Source: Parietaria judaica | Lineage: Eukaryota; Streptophyta; Magnoliopsida; Rosales; Urticaceae | Length of the DNA: 64,000 bases | Direction: 5' to 3' | NCBI GenBank assembly: GCA_954871525.1 | Contig: OX940872.1 | Coordinates: forward strand, 10,935,180 to 10,999,179 | Shown here: one piece after another, positions 57,956 to 64,000 of the stretch | Numbering within the stretch: the first letter of the stretch is position 1 | Layout: every line of letters begins with the position of its first letter | Program-made: the position numbers and the translations under genes | The notes under the pieces: generated by a model | Told to the model about the DNA's origin: nothing | Database searches by the model: none | What the model saw: the letters and a program-made list of their open reading frames with translations, nothing else

Positions 57956-59839
57956 AGAGAGAGTGAGAACGAGAGAACAGGTAAGTCAGTCAAACCGATC
58001 TGCGAAGATTTTGGTCAACTTTCAGTCCAGTCAAATTCTTATTCATATTTTGGAAACTAATATCGGATATGCATGGAAACTAATTAATAATTATTTTGTA
58101 AACTTATACCACAGAATAAACTTATATATATATATATATAAATTAAAATTTCAGGGGTGAATTGATACAAAGTGATAATTTCAAGGGGGATTTGGGATAA
58201 TACTATTTTAATATTCTACTCTCTATTTTCTTTTTCTCTCAATAATATACCATCTGTTTTATTGAAAAAAATTCAAGTGTAATTTGATAATTTTATCATA
58301 TATTTTTCTAATTATAAATAAGTTTACTGAAAAAATTTAATATCTGAATCAATGAAATTGATGATTCATAAACAATTAGCTATTTAAAAAATAAATGGTA
58401 TAATTTTGTGAAAAATAAAACTAAATGATATGTAAATAGAATTTTGAGACAGTGGTAAGGGGCAATAATAGTTTATTAAAAAAAATCAAAAGGATGTGAG
58501 AGTATATACAATAAAACTAAAGTACACTTTGAGGATATCTTTTAATCATTTTTGAAAATAAAAATATATTTATATAAAAAATAAAAATATGTATATAAGG
58601 AAAATTCGTTTATTTCTATGTGATTTTGAGGGGGGATTTGGTGTATTAATTTGGTTAAGGGAATTTTTATTATTTCTTTGAATTAGCATTGACCGTGGAA
58701 TTAGTCTATTTGGGCACGATTTCGGAATATTCTAGTCTTTTTCTATATGTAAGGCCAAATAGGTATTTATGTTTTTTAGTGCAAAAAATATTAAAATGGT
58801 ATTCGTATTCAGTTAAACACGATTTATCGTGTCATTTTTAGGGGCTTTTGCTATTTTATGCTATTTAATTTTAAAATCAGTTGAAATATACATGTGTGAT
58901 TTGTTAATATTGCCCTCCATTTTTAATTGATTATTCAGTAATGCAAGTAAGATTACAACCTAATATTTAACTCGATTGATCTCAGACTCCTCTCCCACCA
59001 GCCTCCTCTTCCCACTTTTGAACGCCCGTGGTTGCTCCTCTTTCCTTGTCATTGTCGATGCTTAACGGCCGGCCCTGGCTATACGCGAACAAGGCTGGCG
59101 TCTTGGTCCCCTAAATATAAGGACTCATTTTTTTTTATATGTATATCTATTATTTTATATATAATTAAAAATATATGAAAACATCAAGTTTTAAATACCT
59201 TAGAAGGTCAAAAAAAATTACTCATGACAAAACACAACGAACTTAGGACCGACCCTTCCGTCAGTGTACATCTATGGTCGTCGTCGCTACTCCTGCCTCT
59301 CATATATTAGTTTTTAAAAATAGAGTATAATTTTGTAAGAAAGTTAAAGTTAGATGGTAGATGGTATAATTATTTTTTATCTTGATAGTATAATATTATT
59401 GAAAGATTGCTGTTAGAAGTTATCCTAAAAATTATGATATTTTATTTTAGATAATATACTGCTAAATTAACATTTATAAACGTATCGACTTTCATAATGC
59501 GTATTCTTTTTCATGAATAGTACTTGATTTTGTGTGTTTTTTCTTCATAACATACAATTATTTATATAATAACATTATCGTGTGCTAAAAACAAATAGAA
59601 CCATATGATCTAATAATAAATCTTATGAAATTTACAAAAGGAAATCAAGAATTAATTATATATATATATATCATAAAAAATAAGCATAAGCATGTAGTAG
59701 TTCAAAATGTAGATAATATATTTTGGAAGAAAAAAAAAACAAGTATTAATAGGTTCAATATAAGTCCCAATCTCTTCAAATATTCTTGGGAATGATCTTG
59801 TCATTATACTAGTTTATTTCTTTCGGTATATGTGTGTGT

Positions 59840-59870
<31 letters not shown>

Positions 59871-59930
59871 GTATAGTATATTTACAGCCAAGCCTATTAT
59901 TGAAGCATTTGAATTGGAAGAGTTATAAAG
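57956..59930. other. Intergenic DNA
   Basis: AT-rich with no supported gene. GGCCGGCCCTGG at about 59067-59078 and a partly complementary GGACCGACCC at about 59248-59257 hint at a small, eroded inverted-repeat element. An (AT)n run lies at about 59845-59870. Confidence 0.4.
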
Positions 59931-59940
59931 AACAATGTCC

Positions 59941-60042
59941 GTGGTTGCTAGGATAGCCTAGTGGTAATTCCACACCACCTCCAAAGTGGAGGTTGTGGGT
60001 TCGATCCCCACTGCAGCAAAGCTGCCTTCAAAAAAAAAAAAA
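59941..60042 (+). mobile_element. Short tRNA-derived SINE with target duplication
   Basis: About 100 bp with A box TAGCCTAGTGG and B box GGTTCGATCCC, ending in a poly-A run of about 14 bases. It is flanked by a 10-bp duplication AACAATGTCC (59931-59940 and 60043-60052). The well-preserved B box and duplication suggest a fairly recent insertion. The body folds locally (ACCTCCAAAGTGGAGGT) but not as a tRNA cloverleaf, so it is not a tRNA gene. Confidence 0.85.
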
Positions 60043-60376
60043 AACAATGTCCCAGGATAAAAATTTACTTTTAACTAAAAGATTTTACAGTGTTATTGAA
60101 TAATTACTTATGATCAGCAAAATGGATTAAAAGCCGATTCAAAGTATTAAATCCGGACAATTATAGAGCAAAAAATTGCCTTAATATATGTAGAAGTAGA
60201 ACTATTATAGCACTATTAGCACTACTAGTCTCTTATTTAATAGGGATATGTGCGGATTCGGTCATCCCGATAGAGAAATAGCGGAAATGACTCATTTTTT
60301 TATGTTGAATGTGTGGATATTCGGCCTCTCCTTTATTATTTTGGTTTAGGTTTGACAACTCACACATGAGTGCCGG

Positions 60377-60527
60377 TATTAAGGGCATGACAAACTAACG
60401 GACATAGACGAAAGTGCTAACGAATATTGACTTTGAGTACGTTTTAAGACTCATGTAATATATGCCGCAAAAAAAAAACGGGAACATAAATCGGATGTTT
60501 ATAAAAAGAAGGAACATATGCCGGTAA
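60377..60527. mobile_element. Single-arm fragment of the 55650-56339 MULE family
   Basis: ACGGACATAGACGAAAGTGC, TTGACTTTGAGTACGTTTTA, and ATATATGCCGC followed by an A-run match the right arm at 56200-56335 in order. It ends ACATATGCCGGTAA. The opposite arm is missing. Confidence 0.65.
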
Positions 60528-60774
60528 AAAATTTAAAAAATATATATAAACATTGTAAAATATTTAAGATATTGTTTTTTTTTTAATTCTTTCGTTAGCT
60601 TTAATTGGATACAATAATTTGATTACAAATTTGAGTTAAAATATTTATTATACATGTAATTGAAAAAAGAAAAAGAAATTACAAAGAAATAATTATGGGG
60701 TTGCCTGCGGATAATTACAAGAAATTTCCGTTAGTTTTAGAAACGGACAATAGTAAAAAAAAAGATGTCATTTA

Positions 60775-61359
60775 CAATATAACCTCTATAAATTAATACT
60801 CGATAATCAGCTAATTAATAATTCGCTAAATTTATAAGATAATAATTTTTTTAGTAAGTATATAGGTCCCAAGTGATATATAAATTAATAATTCAATATA
60901 AAAAATTACATAAAAAATTATTAAAAAATATATAAATAACTAAAAATCAAATTAAATAAAAAGATAAAATTACATCACTAATTATGTAGTCTTCTTTAAA
61001 TATGATTCTATAATAATTATTACAGCTTTAACTATCACTATTCTAAGAAGTTATTGGCATTCCTTTTTAATATCATTGGGCTCTTTTATATTTCTACATT
61101 AGTACTATGATAAAATCTTTTTAAATCATAATAATAGTCTCTTTTGATATTCTTAATATTGATACTTTAATATTATCGATATAATAAATTGAAATAACTT
61201 TTTTGTTACCAAAGATGTTTATATACTTATAGCTGACTAATATTTTTTTCTTCATTAATGTATAAATTAATAAATTATTAATTTATATGTTAATTAATAA
61301 TCCGATAAGATAATATTTTTTGTCGGTCCCAACAGTATTAATTTATAGAGGTTCTACTG
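60775..61359. mobile_element. Emigrant/pogo-like MITE
   Basis: 585 bp with ends CAATATAACCTCTATAAATT on the left and CAGTAGAACCTCTATAAATT as the complement of the right, flanked by TA on both sides. These ends match the known Emigrant/Lemi1 pattern (CAGTAAAACCTCTATAAATT) of plant pogo-type Tc1/mariner MITEs. AT-rich, no ORF. Confidence 0.8.
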
Positions 61360-61699
61360 TATTTTATTTCGAGAAGAAAAAAATATTCAAATATGCATAT
61401 ACTAATAAAGGAGAGGCCAATACCGCTAATAACACTTTTATTTATTTAACATCACTTCTATAGATAGACATAACTAATAACTATATCATCCATTCGATGA
61501 TTGCTAGAAAGTTTAGAGCTGAAATTAAAAGAAGTAAAAAGAAACTGCATAATTTATATATATATATATGTATTTAATTAACTTATGCTCATATAGTACA
61601 AGGAATCAAACATTCTTTAGATCCTAACTTACAAGTTATAATCGATCATAACTTAACACGATATATAATTACTACTACTTAGGAGACGTATGTGATTTC

Positions 61700-62308
61700 T
61701 TATATACGCTTGGAGAGTCTCACAAGAAAAGAACTCACGTCCCAACCAGGGCTGCAACTTAGCGCCAACCGGGATGCGGGATTCCAAGGCGGGCTCTGCA
61801 GCCTCGACGACTGCCTTGAGAATCCATTTGAAAGTGACAGGGATGACGGAGATGATGAGCTCGAGTGGAACGCAGGCGAGGCCATGAACTCGCCGTCGGA
61901 GCTATAAAAATCAAACCTCTCTTGATCTTTATCGGAGCTCCAACCAGCGTCATTTTGACTACCCTTAGCTCGTGGCTCGTGTCTCTTACTCTTCTTGACC
62001 CAAAACCGGATCAGCCTGAGCCTGAATCGAGGCTTCTTCGGTGGCTCGTCGGGGAAGCAGGGCTTGGGGAGTCCTAAGCTGAGCACCGCGGGTGGAGGGC
62101 TGAGCGGAGGAAGCGGCTCTTCCCTCGGTGGGTGTTTGGGTGTGCCAGGCTGCATTTCCCACTGGAAGGGTACGCCCTCAGCGACGCTGCGGCAGTAGTA
62201 GATGCGCGAGGAGCAAGCGCCGAGGGAAGGGTCTCTCGATAGAAAGTTCTTGTTCATGATCGGAGATCTTTCCGGCTCCGACACTCTCCGATGCTCGCAA
62301 GTCGGCAT
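61700..62308 (-). CDS. VPFQWE-motif plant protein, single exon
   Basis: An intronless 202-residue frame of unknown function. It starts MPTCEHRRVSEPERSP and has SRIYYCRS, then EGVPFQWEMQPGTPKHPPRE (residues about 49-68), a proline run (LPPLSPPPAVLSLGLPKPC), and a basic region (FRLRLIRFWVKKSKRHEPR). A serine-rich tail with FMASPAFHSSSSSPSSLSLS follows. This order is typical of small plant proteins carrying the VPFxWExxPGTP signature. No membrane segment is convincing. It shares the motif, a downstream basic segment and strand with 57389-57892, but overall similarity is low, so any duplication is old. GC content is much higher than its surroundings. Confidence 0.8.
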   Translation of the reverse strand: MPTCEHRRVSEPERSPIMNKNFLSRDPSLGACSSRIYYCRSVAEGVPFQWEMQPGTPKHPPREEPLPPLSPPPAVLSLGLPKPCFPDEPPKKPRFRLRLIRFWVKKSKRHEPRAKGSQNDAGWSSDKDQERFDFYSSDGEFMASPAFHSSSSSPSSLSLSNGFSRQSSRLQSPPWNPASRLALSCSPGWDVSSFLVRLSKRI

Positions 62309-62682
62309 GATATTGTGATGAGATGAGATAAGATGAGGTGTTTGAGTTTTGATGTTTAGAGATCAGTTGAAAATTCTTGTGTTGGATTTTTTTTTATAGT
62401 GAAATGAATGTTTGGGTTTGGGATTTGAAGGGTTGAAACACGTGTTTGTGTGATGATTGATGAGTTTTGAGATTTGGAGAGTTGATATTTGTGTGTTTGT
62501 GTGTTGGTTTGGTTGTGTGTGGTATTTTTGTGATAGTGAGATGAGATGTTTCAGTTTTGAGAGTTGAGATTTGAAAGTTGAAGTTGTGTATTTGTATGTT
62601 GCTTTGGGAGTATATGGCTTGTGATGGATGGTGACTTGAGATGTATGAGTTTTGAGATTTGAAGAGTTCAAACTTATATATA
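62309..62682 (-). promoter_or_regulatory. TATA box and purine/GT-skewed leader of the 61700-62308 gene
   Basis: TATATATAAG on the minus strand at 62673-62682 is a good TATA box, placing the start near 62645 and giving a leader of about 340 nt. On the transcribed sense this leader is rich in A and C, with few G bases, and repeats words such as TCTCAAAACTCA and CTTCAAATCTC. Such leaders are weakly structured. Confidence 0.45.
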
Positions 62683-64000
62683 CATGAGATAGATGTATTA
62701 TATATATATGTTTGAAGAGTCATAGTCATAACTTATATAATATATATATATATATATATTTATGGGCCGGTCGTGGCTTTGTAGGACTCGGGCTCCTACG
62801 CAAAGTGATTTTTTTAACGAAATAAAATATTTAATTAGTATCAATAAATATGACCAAAAGTACTCAAGTAGTTTTTAAATAATTCAAACATGAATCATCT
62901 AGCATTTTAAATGTAAAAAAAAAAAAAAAGCAATTTGAGACACTATGTACACGGCTCTCTCGCCTCTAACTAGGGAGAGAGAGAGAGAGAAGTGCCGGTT
63001 GTGTAGGGTTTGTGATGGGAGTTTGGGACGCATGACCATGTTGTAAGATGTTTTGAAAGCCAAGAAATATACAAAAGGAATACAAGGTCTTATTTGTATA
63101 TAGGTTTTTATCGTAGGTCAACTGGCTAATAATATCATCATAAACTAAGTAAAGTAGTGACGACAAAGTCAAAGTGAGATGAAATGCGAGGGATTAGTGT
63201 GTCGTTCTTATTAAGCTTACGTTAAGCAGTTTTGATGTATTAATAAAAATATTATAGCATGTGCAATTACCGAAGCCTTAAGACAAGGATCATGCTTTCT
63301 ATCTACTATCACATATTAGGTAGTAAAAAGCAGTCAAATATTCCCACCTAAGCATATAAAAAGTGGTTTTTAAATACTAGGGTTTTTAAAACTGAACCAT
63401 ATACATTTGAAAACTAAATAATTCGTCGCTGAATCGCTCATGGTTTCCATAGCCAAATTATCAGTGATTTAGAAGAAGATCTATCGAAAAGTATTTAGTG
63501 ACTATTATCAATTGAATGATCAGATATTGAATCTTTGCTATACATAGATTGGAATAACTTAATAACATGATAATCAGATATCGAATCTTTTCGATATATA
63601 AATTGGCAAATTAATAACCAGATGTAGAATTATAATTATGACATATAAATTGGCAAGTTAATAGCCGATGCTAGATCTTTTCAAAGTGTAAAAAAGTTCA
63701 TTTCGAATTTTGTTAAAACGGAAAAATAGATGAATAAATTTACTCGTGTATGTGTTTATGAAGTGATATGCCCTAATCGGGAACGCTTATTATGTCATTC
63801 CTCCCGTGTGCTGAGATTGTGTCGTCATCCAATCACCGAAAAAGGCCTAGTAGTCTGACAAAGTGATTTTTGATCTACACACATAAGAGTTCCCGCAGTG
63901 ACGTGGTGAACGAGATAGAGGCTCAAGATTTGTGTAGCTGTGATCCCGAGCTGGAAAATTGCCCAAGACGCGCGCATACGGAGGAGATTCGGCCAAAAAA
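62683..64000. other. Intergenic DNA with short degenerate repeats
   Basis: No gene supported. (AT)n lies at about 62738-62758, (GA)n at about 62972-62990, and at 63517-63680 a unit of roughly 50 bp (AATCAGATATCGAATCTTT..ATAAATTGGCAARTTAATA) recurs three to four times. Confidence 0.45.

Noticed and set aside
59060..59260. GGCCGGCCC / GGACCGACCC pair as a MITE
   Set aside because: The inverted match is too short and no target duplication was found; mentioned only as a hint.
59941..60042. Possible tRNA gene from strong A and B boxes
   Set aside because: No cloverleaf forms, and a poly-A tail plus target duplication show a SINE.
1..64000. CRISPR arrays, operons or bacterial features
   Set aside because: This is plant nuclear DNA; repeats seen are transposon-derived or microsatellites, with no regular repeat-spacer array.

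Overview
This window is nuclear DNA from a flowering plant, most likely a eudicot. The evidence is plant-type intron-rich genes with GT-AG junctions, an AT-rich background, plant promoter motifs (TGGGCC site II, telo-box) and a dense load of plant transposons. The species cannot be named from the sequence alone.

Real genes are few and well separated. On the minus strand are a WDR75/NAN1-type WD40 gene of the U3 small-subunit processome (3537-12152, 16 exons), a gene for translation initiation factor eIF3 subunit A (41438-47046, 13 coding exons), and two single-exon genes sharing a VPFQWE motif (57389-57892 and 61700-62308). On the plus strand lies an RDR6-type RNA-dependent RNA polymerase (50380-54311). 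Its two-exon layout and DLDGD catalytic motif are intact, but it is broken by two frameshifts and two in-frame stop codons. Smaller debris includes an ABCB-transporter tail, a truncated RING-H2 protein and an unrecognised membrane-like ORF.

Region by region: 1-3.5 kb is AT-rich intergenic DNA. 3.5-12.2 kb is WDR75, whose intron 11 carries a very young gag-only LTR retrotransposon (6116-8333; two 365-bp LTRs differing at one position, 5-bp target duplication). 12.4-16.7 kb is a graveyard: a foldback MITE, a Ty3-type gag remnant, an LTR with a 5S-rRNA-like segment, a hAT element with an 8-bp duplication, a SINE and gene fragments. 16.7-30.7 kb is a mosaic Copia complex with 2.4-2.8-kb LTRs of two subfamilies and two copies of an unusual leader carrying three stem-loop repeats and a GC-rich island. 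31.0-36.5 kb holds another hAT-like element and a solo LTR nested inside a second, oppositely oriented solo LTR. 37.6-40.9 kb has a long-TIR foldback element and a decayed Harbinger-like element. 40.9-54.3 kb is gene space (eIF3A, RDR6 pseudogene) with one solo LTR between. 54.3-64 kb has the two small VPFQWE genes among MULE-type, Emigrant-like and SINE insertions.

The genes do not form a pathway. WDR75 (ribosome biogenesis) and eIF3A (translation) are housekeeping genes. The broken RDR6 copy would belong to trans-acting siRNA and transgene silencing. Exon boundaries were worked out by hand from splice signals, reading phase and remembered family features. The WDR75 and eIF3A models close exactly in frame at 835 and 965 codons.
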